Of a stretch of DNA of 63,755 nucleotides, positions 17,239 through 25,539 are shown in pieces (position 1 is the stretch's first letter; each line of letters begins with the position of its first letter). Location: NCBI GenBank assembly GCA_017471965.1, contig JAFURF010000052.1, positions 1-63,755 on the forward strand, in the 5' to 3' direction. The notes under the pieces are model-generated. The model was not told the origin of the DNA and did not search any database. It saw only the letters and a program-made list of their open reading frames with translations. Source of the DNA: Bacteroidales bacterium. Lineage in GTDB: Bacteria; Bacteroidota; Bacteroidia; Bacteroidales; UBA932. A program made the position numbers and the translations under genes.

Positions 17239-19245
17239 ATGAAGAAGATCAATTTGGTCCTGGGCACATTGTGTCTGGGATTGACTATGTCTGCACAGCC
17301 GGGCATAGTTGAAACGAGGCCGGCAAACGACCCTTCAGGAAAAATCCTCACCATGGAGGAAACCATCCTTGCAAGGGAACTTGCTCCGGACAATCTTTAC
17401 TGCCAATGGGTGGACAGTCAGAACATTCTGATGCGCAAGGACGGCCAATGGAAAGTCTGGAACATCGGCACCGGAGAGTACCGCGACTATTCCGCTCCAA
17501 GGAAGATGAGGGACGCCTATACCCAAGGGCAGAGCCTCTACCTCCGTATAGGACCTGACGTCACCACACCTATTGCCGTCAGCGAAAACAGCGACATTAC
17601 ATACGGACAGTTCGTCAGCCGCAACGAGTTCGGCATCGACGGGGGCATCTTCTGGTCTCCTGACAGCAGCAAGGTGGCATTCTACCGCAAGGACGAATCA
17701 AAAGTCACCTCATTCCCTCTTCTGGACATCACCACACGCACCGGAAGCCTGAAGGAAATCAAATACCCTATGGCCGGAATGGATTCCGAGAACGTAAGAC
17801 TCGGGATCTACGACATAGGATCATGCACGACGGTATATGCTGATGCCGATGATTTCGGATACGACCAGTACCTGACCAACATCTCGTGGTCACCGGACGG
17901 CTCGAAGATTTTCATCCAGGTCCTGGACAGAAGCCAGAAACACATGCACCTCAACATGTACTGTTCCAAGACAGGAGAATTAATCAAGACACTTCTGACA
18001 GAAGACAATGACAGATACGTCGAGCCTCAGGATCCGATCAGATTCATAAAAGGATCGGACAGGTTCTTCATCTACCGCACGGACAACAGGGACGGATACA
18101 GGAACCTCTACCTGTGCGACACAGATGGCAATATACGCCGTCTGACCTGCACAGATGCCGACATCGATTACATTGCCAACGATGGAAAACATGTTTGGTA
18201 TACTTCAGCGGAAGTTTCTCCTGTAGAGAAACACCTATACCGTATCCCGATAAAGATTTCGCAGAGCGCAAAGACTCCTGCACAGGTCAAGATCGGAAAG
18301 CAGGAAAGACTCACTCATGAAGCAGGATGGCATACCATAGCAATGAGTCCGGACTGCAGGCATTTCATAGACAGTTGGAGCAGTCTTTCTGTCCCAAGGG
18401 TGACAGACTTATGCAAGGGAGACGGCAAGACGGTCAAGAACCTCCTTACCGCACCAGACCCTACAATGGATCATGCCTATACCGAAATCAGTCTCGGCAC
18501 GGTGAAGAGTGCAGACGGCAAATATGACAACTGGTATCGTCTTATCAAGCCGAAGGATTTCGACCCGTCAAAGAAGTATCCTGTCATACTGTATGTATAT
18601 GGCGGTCCGCACTCGCAGATGGTCAAGAATACATACATGGCAGAACTGAGACGTTGGGAGATGTACATGGCTCAGAGAGGCTACCTGGTATATGTTCAGG
18701 ACAACAGAGGAACCGCCAACCATGGCGCCGAATTCGAGAAATCCATCCATGGACAGTGCGGACAGGCAGAGATGGCCGACCAGATGGAGGGAATCAAGAT
18801 GCTGATGTCACTTCCATACGTGGACAAGGACCGCATAGGAGTACATGGATGGAGTTATGGTGGATTCATGACAATCTCCCTGATCACCAATTATCCTGAC
18901 GTGTTCAAGGTAGCCGTTGCAGGAGGACCTGTCATCGACTGGAAGTGGTATGAGGTCATGTATGGTGAGAGATACATGGACCATCCGGACCGCAATCCTG
19001 AAGGATATGCAAGGACAAGCCTCATCAACAAGGCCAAGGACCTCAAGGGCAGACTCCTTATCTGTCAGGGCGCTGTCGACCCTGTAGTGGTGTGGGAGCA
19101 TAGTCTGAGTTTCATCAGGGAGTGCATAAAGAACAACGTCCAGGTGGACTACTTCCCATACCCTTGCGCTGAACACAATGTGATGGGAAAGGACAGGGTG
19201 CATCTTCACGACAAGATCACCATGTACTTCGAAGACTATCTGTAA
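17239..19245 (+). CDS. Prolyl oligopeptidase family S9 peptidase (DPP IV type)
   Basis: 668 residues with a signal peptide (about 1-19, cut near SAQ). The N-terminal ~430 residues form a DPP IV-type beta-propeller with WSPDSSKVAFYR and WSPDGSKIF blade motifs. The C-terminal alpha/beta hydrolase has nucleophile Ser539 in GWSYGG, Asp614 in QGAVDPVV and His646 in EHNVMG. It should remove Xaa-Pro dipeptides in the periplasm; asaccharolytic or peptide-using Bacteroidales commonly have several. Its last 10 bases overlap the end of the converging gene at 19236. Confidence 0.92.
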   Translation: MKKINLVLGTLCLGLTMSAQPGIVETRPANDPSGKILTMEETILARELAPDNLYCQWVDSQNILMRKDGQWKVWNIGTGEYRDYSAPRKMRDAYTQGQSLYLRIGPDVTTPIAVSENSDITYGQFVSRNEFGIDGGIFWSPDSSKVAFYRKDESKVTSFPLLDITTRTGSLKEIKYPMAGMDSENVRLGIYDIGSCTTVYADADDFGYDQYLTNISWSPDGSKIFIQVLDRSQKHMHLNMYCSKTGELIKTLLTEDNDRYVEPQDPIRFIKGSDRFFIYRTDNRDGYRNLYLCDTDGNIRRLTCTDADIDYIANDGKHVWYTSAEVSPVEKHLYRIPIKISQSAKTPAQVKIGKQERLTHEAGWHTIAMSPDCRHFIDSWSSLSVPRVTDLCKGDGKTVKNLLTAPDPTMDHAYTEISLGTVKSADGKYDNWYRLIKPKDFDPSKKYPVILYVYGGPHSQMVKNTYMAELRRWEMYMAQRGYLVYVQDNRGTANHGAEFEKSIHGQCGQAEMADQMEGIKMLMSLPYVDKDRIGVHGWSYGGFMTISLITNYPDVFKVAVAGGPVIDWKWYEVMYGERYMDHPDRNPEGYARTSLINKAKDLKGRLLICQGAVDPVVVWEHSLSFIRECIKNNVQVDYFPYPCAEHNVMGKDRVHLHDKITMYFEDYL

Positions 19246-19958
19246 TATATCTTGGGATGGGGCCTGTCCTGGAAAGGTGTCGGCGTGATTGAAGTCCCGA
19301 TACCGATAATGAACTCCCCTACCGTAAACGATGCCTGCACACCGAATGAGAATATCTCCGGCGTTGCAGGCATTCTTATTGCCGCTCCGTCCCCGTTCCT
19401 GTCAGGGAACAGAACTGGAGAATATACTTCCAGAGACTGGAAATACTGAGTCCATATCATCACGCTGACCAATGGTGTCGGATGCCAGATGAACCCTTCC
19501 CTCGTTCCCATGCCCCAGTTGTTTCCTAGAACTCCCAACTGTGCCCCGTAGAGGATTCCTGAAAGGTAATAGAAATTACGTCCCAGTCGGAAAGTATTCC
19601 CCAGCATCATCTGTTGCGAAATATACATTTGAGGAACATTAATCATATTGTAGCCTTCGAGGGTAGAGAAGAATTTCTCAGGATGCTGAAGGGAATATTC
19701 GCCGAAACCTACGCTGCCGTCAAATCCATAGACATCCAGTATCGGAAAATACGGTCTTGGCAAAGGAGCATAATCCCATGGCTCATAACCCAGAAGTCTG
19801 TCTTTTGGGATGAACAGATCCGGTGAGAGCAGGTCCGGAATCGGCTTCGGAAGAGTATCGGCCGGTTCGGCCCGCAGCGTGTCACGGGCAGAGTCTGTCT
19901 GATACTGTCCGGGGATTCCGACAACTATCATTGATGATATCAATATATATAGAAACAT
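19236..19958 (-). CDS. Putative exported beta-rich protein, function unknown
   Basis: 240 residues with a hydrophobic N-terminus (1-16, possible signal peptide), then a Pro-rich spacer (about 35-70) and alternating aromatic/glycine stretches typical of small outer-membrane barrels in Bacteroidota (GNTFRLGRNFYYLSGILYGAQLG, FGVQASFTVGEFIIGIGTSI). I cannot place it in a named family. It converges with and overlaps the peptidase gene by 10 bases and diverges from sdaA. Confidence 0.6.
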   Translation of the reverse strand: MFLYILISSMIVVGIPGQYQTDSARDTLRAEPADTLPKPIPDLLSPDLFIPKDRLLGYEPWDYAPLPRPYFPILDVYGFDGSVGFGEYSLQHPEKFFSTLEGYNMINVPQMYISQQMMLGNTFRLGRNFYYLSGILYGAQLGVLGNNWGMGTREGFIWHPTPLVSVMIWTQYFQSLEVYSPVLFPDRNGDGAAIRMPATPEIFSFGVQASFTVGEFIIGIGTSITPTPFQDRPHPKIYYR

Positions 19959-20016
19959 AGTATTCCGTTTTTTGCAGAAAAAGGCAACTACTATGCCCTT
20001 TTTCCAGCAATTGTGC

Positions 20017-20024
20017 TAACTTTG
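20017..20024 (+). promoter_or_regulatory. Candidate -7 element for sdaA
   Basis: TAACTTTG matches TAnnTTTG and lies 36 bases before the sdaA ATG. No good TTTG is present 19 bases upstream. Confidence 0.5.
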
Positions 20025-20059
20025 TCAAGTTTTTTCAACTATAAAGGCATATCCGTATC

Positions 20060-21271
20060 ATGGGAATGAAATCAATAAAGGACATCTATAAGATCGGTAA
20101 AGGTCCGTCCAGCAGTCACACGATGGGACCGTTCAAGTCCGTACGACACTATGTCAACCATCATGAGGAAGCAAAGGCCATCCATGTGACTCTTTACGGA
20201 TCTCTGGCTGCTACAGGCAAGGGGCACTTGACTGACTGGGCCTGTGAAGATGCCTTCCGTACCGGAAAGGTGGAGATCGAATGGATTCCTAAGGAGGAAC
20301 TTCCCATGCATCCGAACGGAATGAAGATCGGAGTCCTTGAAGAGGACGGCACCATCAATGACGTATGGACATACTACAGTGTCGGTGGAGGTGACATCGT
20401 CTGCATTGAGAAGCCTATAGATGGAGCAGGCAGTGAAGAGGTGTATGAACTTACCACCATGAAGGAAATAATGGACTGGTGCAACGCCAACGGAAAGGCA
20501 TACTGGGAATTCGTAGACGAACACGAAGGCCGCAACAACGGACTATGGGAACATCTCGATAAAGTATGGAAGGTGATGCGCGACGCTGTAGAGAGAGGAA
20601 TCGACCAGGAAGGAGCCCTTCCCGGACCGCTCAACATGCGCCGGAAGGCTTCAAGTTACTTCATCCGAGCAGAAGGCTATAGTGACGTACTGCGTACCAG
20701 AGGACTGATCTTCGCCTATGCACTGGCTGTAAGCGAGGAAAATGCCTGTGGAGGAACCATTGTCACAGGACCGACCTGCGGCTCCTGCGGTGTCCTTCCG
20801 AGCGTACTTTTCCACCTGCAGAAATTCTACAACTTCAGCAACCAGCGTATCCTTCGCGCACTTGCCACAGCAGGTATATTCGGCACCGTCGTGAAACATA
20901 ATGCGTCGGTATCCGGTGCAGAGGTAGGATGTCAGGGTGAAGTAGGAGTGGCATGCGCAATGGCTGCTGCCGCTGCAACACAACTGATGGGAGGAAGTCC
21001 CGCACAGATAGAATATGCTGCAGAAATGGGTCTGGAGCACCACCTTGGCCTTACCTGCGATCCGGTCGGAGGACTCGTCCAGATCCCATGCATCGAAAGA
21101 AACGCATACGCTGCGGCACGCGCCTTTGATGCCGCCATCTATGCGATGTACACAGACGGAAGGCACAGGGTATCATTCGACAAGGTCGTGATGGTGATGA
21201 AGGAAACAGGAAAGGACCTTCCTTCACTTTACAAGGAGACCAGCGAAGGCGGTCTCGCCAAACTTCTCTAA
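20060..21271 (+). CDS. sdaA: L-serine ammonia-lyase (iron-sulfur type)
   Basis: 403 residues combining both domains of the [4Fe-4S] L-serine dehydratase in one chain. The GPSSSHTMGP substrate motif is near residue 14, and cluster-candidate cysteines occur in GPTCGSCG, EVGCQGEVGVAC and LTCDPVGG...IPC. It deaminates serine to pyruvate and ammonia. The ATG at 20060 or the one two codons later could be used. A gene of unknown function starts 3 bases after the stop. Confidence 0.95.
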   Translation: MGMKSIKDIYKIGKGPSSSHTMGPFKSVRHYVNHHEEAKAIHVTLYGSLAATGKGHLTDWACEDAFRTGKVEIEWIPKEELPMHPNGMKIGVLEEDGTINDVWTYYSVGGGDIVCIEKPIDGAGSEEVYELTTMKEIMDWCNANGKAYWEFVDEHEGRNNGLWEHLDKVWKVMRDAVERGIDQEGALPGPLNMRRKASSYFIRAEGYSDVLRTRGLIFAYALAVSEENACGGTIVTGPTCGSCGVLPSVLFHLQKFYNFSNQRILRALATAGIFGTVVKHNASVSGAEVGCQGEVGVACAMAAAAATQLMGGSPAQIEYAAEMGLEHHLGLTCDPVGGLVQIPCIERNAYAAARAFDAAIYAMYTDGRHRVSFDKVVMVMKETGKDLPSLYKETSEGGLAKLL

Positions 21272-21274
21272 CTT

Positions 21275-21919
21275 ATGGCCGGCAGGAAATTCGACACATG
21301 TTTCTTTGAGCGTTACGCCAAGGCTACCCTGGAGACTTTTCTGGGAGCAAGTTTCAGTGCGCTCATCAATGAAGACAGGCCGGACCTTCAGATGCCGGAC
21401 AGATCTCTGGGAATAGAAGTGACACGTGCCATGGAACCGAGGAAGGATGTGGCGCAGGAACTTCTCCGCGAGATGGCAGGTGCCGAATCCCCTTCAGACG
21501 ACCATGAAGAAATGTCCAGGATCCTGGAAAGCGGTTACGGCTACGGTCTTCAGGACGGAAAGTACATCGGACATCTGGAGTACGAGTACTGGAAACTGGC
21601 ACTCCCGCTGCGCCGCATCATCGAGAGCAAGGTGGGCAAGGTAGGAGCAGGATTCTATGGAGATTTTCAGGAATACGGCCTCTATATATTCTGCAAGGAC
21701 CACCTCTCCGAAGAAGAAGTGATCCTCACGATGGAATATACAAGTGACCTGCAGCGCCACCTTGACCTGAAATACTCGAAGATGTATCTTTCCCTCATAG
21801 ACAGGTTATATGTCTGCGACCTGTCTTACGTAGACACCCTGACTCACCCCACAAGATGCACATCCTTCAGCATCACCCGCAAGATGTGCAAGGATTTCTT
21901 CCTGAAGTCTCTGGACTGA
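21275..21919 (+). CDS. Hypothetical protein, possible PD-(D/E)xK-like fold
   Basis: 214 residues, no signal or membrane segment. The N-terminal part has a pattern (RPDLQMPDRSLGIEVTRAM) in which an Asp is followed by Glu-x-Thr at the end of a strand, loosely like the catalytic core of PD-(D/E)xK nucleases; this is weak evidence. The rest is helical with an aromatic-rich middle (EYEYWKLALPLRRIIESK). It starts 3 bases after sdaA and is probably cotranscribed. Function unknown. Confidence 0.65.
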   Translation: MAGRKFDTCFFERYAKATLETFLGASFSALINEDRPDLQMPDRSLGIEVTRAMEPRKDVAQELLREMAGAESPSDDHEEMSRILESGYGYGLQDGKYIGHLEYEYWKLALPLRRIIESKVGKVGAGFYGDFQEYGLYIFCKDHLSEEEVILTMEYTSDLQRHLDLKYSKMYLSLIDRLYVCDLSYVDTLTHPTRCTSFSITRKMCKDFFLKSLD

Positions 21920-21963
21920 TATGCTCTTCCCGGACAGAACTCTTTCCTGTTTCCGGATCTCCT

Positions 21964-22006
21964 CGACAACTGTGTCATCTCTTAACCGTCATACGTCACA
22001 GTTGTG
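21964..22006. repeat. Tandem hairpin A
   Basis: A 43-base unit with 9-bp arms ACAACTGTG (21966-21974) and CACAGTTGT (21997-22005) around a 22-base interior. It is the same length as unit B 73 bases downstream, which keeps the hairpin although one base pair differs. Confidence 0.7.
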
Positions 22007-22036
22007 CCCCAAACCTGTCAAATTGCCCATATTTGC

Positions 22037-22079
22037 CGACCACTGTGTCGCATGGAGGCTTAAACTCGTCACAGTGGTG
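22037..22079. repeat. Tandem hairpin B
   Basis: A 43-base unit with 9-bp arms ACCACTGTG (22039-22047) and CACAGTGGT (22070-22078). Relative to unit A the third pair is C-G instead of A-T, a compensatory change, while the interior sequence differs. The 209-base gap between 21919 and 22129 holds no gene; these two units are its only structure. Confidence 0.7.
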
Positions 22080-22128
22080 TAAGGTAGTTTCCGTCTGGCA
22101 AGGACAGGGCTGTAACAGATGAATCATA

Positions 22129-22413
22129 TCACTTGGCCAGATAGGTCTTCAGGGCTTCCACATAGTCTTCAAAGGCCTTCAGGCCTGTCGGGGTGAGACG
22201 GCAGATGGTCTGGGGTTTCTTTCCTTTGAAGCCTTTCTCTACCGTGATGTATCCGGCCTTGGTCAGTTTGTCTATCTGGACACTCAGGTTGCCTGCAGTG
22301 GCTCCTGTAGCCTCACGCAGATATACGAAATCCGCTTCTTCCAGGTTGACCAGGACAGACATGACAGCCAGACGCAGTTCCGAATGAAGTAAAGGGTCCA
22401 GTTTCTTGAACAT
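22129..22413 (-). CDS. Winged-helix transcriptional regulator (HTH_27/MarR-like)
   Basis: 94 residues, essentially one winged helix domain: the recognition region ATAGNLSVQIDKLTKAGYI is followed by a wing (KGFKGKKPQTICRLT) and a C-terminal helix. Short one-domain regulators of this type in Bacteroidota are usually encoded with a small membrane protein, as here: the gene follows the membrane protein gene by 11 bases. It probably represses its own operon. Confidence 0.85.
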   Translation of the reverse strand: MFKKLDPLLHSELRLAVMSVLVNLEEADFVYLREATGATAGNLSVQIDKLTKAGYITVEKGFKGKKPQTICRLTPTGLKAFEDYVEALKTYLAK

Positions 22414-22424
22414 GACAGAATGAT

Positions 22425-23003
22425 TTATCTTGCTTTACGGTTCATCATTATTCCAGGCAGGATAAGGCACAGCAACGACGCCCCTGCAAAAATCAAGGTT
22501 GCATCATATGTCTCCAGGAGAAGAAGCAGCGCGGTTCCGCCTATTCCTGTGATCATTCCACCGGCAGTGATATATGCATTCTTAAGCAACCTTCCTGTCA
22601 TGAACGTACCGTATCCCAACAATGACATTATGATCGTACCTATATGCTGCGGTGCAACAAATGCCAGTACTAATGCTGTCACTGTTGCAAATATACCATA
22701 TCCTATCCATACTTGCCCTATGGTTTCATTGATAAAGTTGCGTGCACCCTGGATTTCGGTTCTTTTAGACTTGAAAAGTGAAACAATCACACCGACCACA
22801 GGTATGGCGAACCACAGGAAGTTCCATAATGGATTTCCTGTCATCCTCAGGGGTATCCATACAATAAACGAGAATACAAGCACTATCACTCCCCATGTGA
22901 TCATGGGAGTTCCGGAGTTCTTTTCAAAGTCCCTTCTGCTCTTCGTGATGGCATCACTTATGATCTGGAGGCTTTGTTCAGGTGTCATTTCATTGGTTTT
23001 CAT
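22425..23003 (-). CDS. Multi-pass membrane protein cotranscribed with a winged-helix regulator
   Basis: 192 residues. After a soluble N-terminus (1-32) there are six hydrophobic segments arranged as three hairpins between about 33 and 187, ending in a basic tail. No catalytic or transport motif is recognised. It is the first gene of a two-gene operon with the winged-helix regulator, with a likely promoter box at 23094-23101. Confidence 0.75.
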   Translation of the reverse strand: MKTNEMTPEQSLQIISDAITKSRRDFEKNSGTPMITWGVIVLVFSFIVWIPLRMTGNPLWNFLWFAIPVVGVIVSLFKSKRTEIQGARNFINETIGQVWIGYGIFATVTALVLAFVAPQHIGTIIMSLLGYGTFMTGRLLKNAYITAGGMITGIGGTALLLLLETYDATLIFAGASLLCLILPGIMMNRKAR

Positions 23004-23093
23004 ACAAATAACTGTTTAATGTTTGACTTATCCGATTCCGTCCCTACCCTTCCGGACGGGTAGAAGACAGAATCATTCAATGTGATCACGATG

Positions 23094-23101
23094 CAAATAT
23101 A
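23094..23101 (-). promoter_or_regulatory. Candidate -7 element for the membrane protein/regulator operon
   Basis: On the minus strand this reads TATATTTG, a full match to TAnnTTTG, 90 bases before the ATG at 23003. It lies back to back with the bcp promoter. Confidence 0.55.
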
Positions 23102-23167
23102 AACAAGTTTACATTATAAACCTAATATTCTGAAAAATTTCTTTATTTAGAAAGAACAGACATAATA

Positions 23168-23198
23168 TTTGCTATTGGGATTGAAAACAGTATATTTG
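23168..23198 (+). promoter_or_regulatory. Bacteroidota consensus promoter for bcp
   Basis: TTTG at 23168-23171, a 19-base spacer, and TATATTTG at 23191-23198: a full match to the Bacteroidota sigma-ABfr consensus. It ends 17 bases before the bcp ATG. Confidence 0.85.
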
Positions 23199-23215
23199 AA
23201 GATAAATTCTGAATT

Positions 23216-23671
23216 ATGATCAAAGTTGGTGACAGGATGCCGGATTTCGAGGTCGCAGACCAGGACGGCAACATAGTAAGTTCGAAGGACCTGACAGGAA
23301 AGAAGACGATTATCTACTTCTATCCGAAAGACAACACTAGCGGATGCACTGCCGAGGCATGCAACCTTAGGGACAACTACGCATCACTTATGGCGGAAGG
23401 ATACAATGTGATCGGAGTCAGCAAGGACAGTTCAGCATCACACAGAAGATTCGCAGATAAACATGAACTGCCATTCACACTTCTTGCCGACACATCGACA
23501 GAAATGCTTCAGGCATTCGGAGCATGGGGTGAAAAGAAGATGTATGGAAAGACGGTCATGGGCACAATCAGGAGGACCTTCATCTTCAATGAAGACGGGC
23601 TCCTGGAAAGAATCATAGAAAAGGTCGACACAAAGAATCACGCATCGCAGATTCTGGAACAGGATATTTAG
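23216..23671 (+). CDS. bcp: Thioredoxin-dependent thiol peroxidase
   Basis: 151 residues of the peroxiredoxin Bcp/PrxQ family. The peroxidatic Cys44 is in NTSGCTAEAC and the resolving Cys49 lies five residues later, the intramolecular 2-Cys arrangement. It reduces hydroperoxides with thioredoxin and protects the anaerobe from oxygen exposure. Length is normal; a consensus promoter lies immediately upstream. Confidence 0.95.
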   Translation: MIKVGDRMPDFEVADQDGNIVSSKDLTGKKTIIYFYPKDNTSGCTAEACNLRDNYASLMAEGYNVIGVSKDSSASHRRFADKHELPFTLLADTSTEMLQAFGAWGEKKMYGKTVMGTIRRTFIFNEDGLLERIIEKVDTKNHASQILEQDI

Positions 23672-23672
23672 T

Positions 23673-24668
23673 CTAGCCCAGCACCTGATCGATGATTTCC
23701 AGGACGGTCAGTGATGTCTCCAGAGAATTGACCGATGACTCACGTCTGCCGCTCTCGAGGACATCTGCAAATTCCTTGAATTCATAGAAATACTCATTGC
23801 ACGGGAGGCCTTCGGACAGGGTCTCCCCTTTTGCTTTCGGACCTTGACCTGAAGTAGGGGCGCCATGCGGAACCAACCTGGCATTGCGTGCGATATGGAC
23901 TTCATCCAGCAGAAGATTACCTTTCTCACCTGCAATTTCAGTAGGGACGAAACTGTCGCACACCTTTGAATATACCAGAGATGCGGTCATACCCGGATAC
24001 TTGAAAGACAAAGATCCGTGGACATCGACTGGTCCCTCTGGAGTCGGGAAGGTCGTCACATCCGCATGCACGCTTTCAGGTTTTCCGAAAAGCGATACCA
24101 TCGGATACAATGTATATATTCCTATATCACGAAGGGCGCCTGCATATAAAGGATGGAAGGCACTCGCGACAATGCCCTTCTTCAATGCTTCATACTTGGA
24201 CGAATATTGGCAGAAAGATGATGTATAGTGCCGTACCGGGGCGACTTCGTCCACACGGTCCGCAACAAGACGGAAATTAGGATTGAGTGTTGAAACCATC
24301 GCTTCCATGAGAAGGCATCCTCTTTCACGCGCAGCATCGGCCATCCTGCGTCCTTCACCGGCATTTACTGCAAGGGGCTTCTCACACAGGACGTGCTTTC
24401 CGGCCGCAAGGCAGGTCAGAGCATAATCACAATGAGTCTGATTCGGAGTACCGATATATATGGCATCAACGCACGGATCGGCTGCCATCTCAGCCACAGA
24501 CGTATATGCCTTTGCACCTACAGCAATGGCATGGCGTCGGATGAATGCCTCTGCATTTTCAACTGAACGCGAACACACCGCGGTGACCTTTATCCTCGGA
24601 TCCTGGGCGGCGCCGGCCATCACCCAGTCACTTATCCTTCCTGTACCTACGATTCCAAACCTCAACAT
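23673..24668 (-). CDS. Gfo/Idh/MocA family oxidoreductase (cytoplasmic)
   Basis: 331 residues without a signal peptide. The NAD(P)-binding loop GIVGTGRIS is at the start, followed by the family motif HVLCEKPLAVN, whose Lys is catalytic in relatives. The C-terminal half is the beta-sheet substrate domain. It oxidises or reduces a sugar or polyol; the substrate cannot be inferred. It converges with bcp (1 base between the stops) and follows the HD-domain gene by 12 bases. Confidence 0.9.
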   Translation of the reverse strand: MLRFGIVGTGRISDWVMAGAAQDPRIKVTAVCSRSVENAEAFIRRHAIAVGAKAYTSVAEMAADPCVDAIYIGTPNQTHCDYALTCLAAGKHVLCEKPLAVNAGEGRRMADAARERGCLLMEAMVSTLNPNFRLVADRVDEVAPVRHYTSSFCQYSSKYEALKKGIVASAFHPLYAGALRDIGIYTLYPMVSLFGKPESVHADVTTFPTPEGPVDVHGSLSFKYPGMTASLVYSKVCDSFVPTEIAGEKGNLLLDEVHIARNARLVPHGAPTSGQGPKAKGETLSEGLPCNEYFYEFKEFADVLESGRRESSVNSLETSLTVLEIIDQVLG

Positions 24669-24680
24669 ACTCTCTATCGT

Positions 24681-25343
24681 TTATATAGTATCAAAAATCC
24701 TTTCAACTTCGTGACGAACAGATGTTTCATCAGCAATTATATCCTGCAGACGTGACAGACGCACGGCATTGTCGCTCCATGGTATCCAGAGTTTCAGGTA
24801 ACCGCCTCGGCCGTATTTCTCCTTCAGATGTCCTATTGCACGCAGGACATGACCCTCCCTGTCAAGGTCAGGATAATTCTTGAGACCGTACTGGATGGTC
24901 CTGCGTATGATGGTATCCCCTTCTATCACCCTGTCAGCCTCAGCCACCAGCATGCCGTATATGCTCCTTGGGGCGGACTTTCCGGATGCACGATGGTCTT
25001 CGGCAGCCTGGGCGATCAACTCTATCTGCGCCTCGTCAAACCATTGACGCAGACGACGGTCAGCGCGGATGATGATTCCTGAGTCCAGATGATGCCTTTC
25101 CCTGCCGTTGACCAGACCGAGGTCATGGCACGCTGCAGCCACCAGAAGGACATCCTTGTCAACAGGAACACGCCATATGTCTCCGGCATCGGGATTTTCT
25201 GAGAGCCAGCACGAAAGTCCGTCAGCCAATGACATGGCCTGACTGATGACCGTCAGCGCATGATCCTCCCTATGCGCCTGATCGAAAGACGCATACCTTG
25301 GCACCAGTTCGTCATAAACATATCTATGCAGTTCGTCCGACAT
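24681..25343 (-). CDS. HD-domain phosphohydrolase-like protein
   Basis: 220 residues. The metal-site residues of the HD superfamily are visible: His in AHREDHAL, His-Asp in AAACHDLGL, and downstream His/Asp in ERHHLDSG and EDHRASG. Such proteins hydrolyse phosphomonoesters, nucleotides or signalling nucleotides; the substrate is not evident. It precedes the Gfo/Idh gene in a likely two-gene operon. Confidence 0.88.
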   Translation of the reverse strand: MSDELHRYVYDELVPRYASFDQAHREDHALTVISQAMSLADGLSCWLSENPDAGDIWRVPVDKDVLLVAAACHDLGLVNGRERHHLDSGIIIRADRRLRQWFDEAQIELIAQAAEDHRASGKSAPRSIYGMLVAEADRVIEGDTIIRRTIQYGLKNYPDLDREGHVLRAIGHLKEKYGRGGYLKLWIPWSDNAVRLSRLQDIIADETSVRHEVERIFDTI

Positions 25344-25424
25344 GATCGATATAATTTTATTTATACAAATATACAGTTTCGCAAAGAATTTTACAAAGTG
25401 CCATACTTTAGCACAACCAGATCT

Positions 25425-25432
25425 TACCTTTG
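25425..25432 (+). promoter_or_regulatory. Candidate -7 element for the 24-residue ORF
   Basis: TACCTTTG matches TAnnTTTG, 29 bases before the ATG at 25461. The -33 position is not a good match. Confidence 0.45.
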
Positions 25433-25460
25433 CATCAGAAATTTTAAAAAGGAGGTAATT

Positions 25461-25535
25461 ATGTGGTTCGCAGTAATGGTATTCGTAGGTCTGTCAGTGG
25501 AAGTATTGAGTTATCTTACAGGAGGTGAGATATAG
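25461..25535 (+). CDS. 24-residue membrane microprotein candidate
   Basis: The ORF encodes a 24-residue peptide starting MWFAVMVFVGLSVEVL, mostly one hydrophobic helix with a short polar end (TGGEI). Its ATG is 4 bases after GGAGGT, and the full AAAGGAGGT is an unusually strong Shine-Dalgarno sequence for Bacteroidota, in which such motifs are weak or absent. A TAnnTTTG box lies 29 bases upstream. No same-strand gene follows (the MATE gene converges 4 bases later), so it is not a leader peptide for a downstream gene. It resembles small regulatory membrane peptides such as KdpF only in size and hydrophobicity. Confidence 0.55.
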   Translation: MWFAVMVFVGLSVEVLSYLTGGEI

Positions 25536-25539
25536 ATCA

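Noticed and set aside
22425-23003. Plus-strand frame of about 200 codons overlapping the membrane protein gene (22420-23019)
   Set aside because: The minus-strand frame gives regular membrane helices and is paired with a regulator; the plus-strand frame has no promoter or family features.
25461-25535. Calling the 24-residue ORF KdpF
   Set aside because: Only size and hydrophobicity agree; there is no kdpABC nearby.
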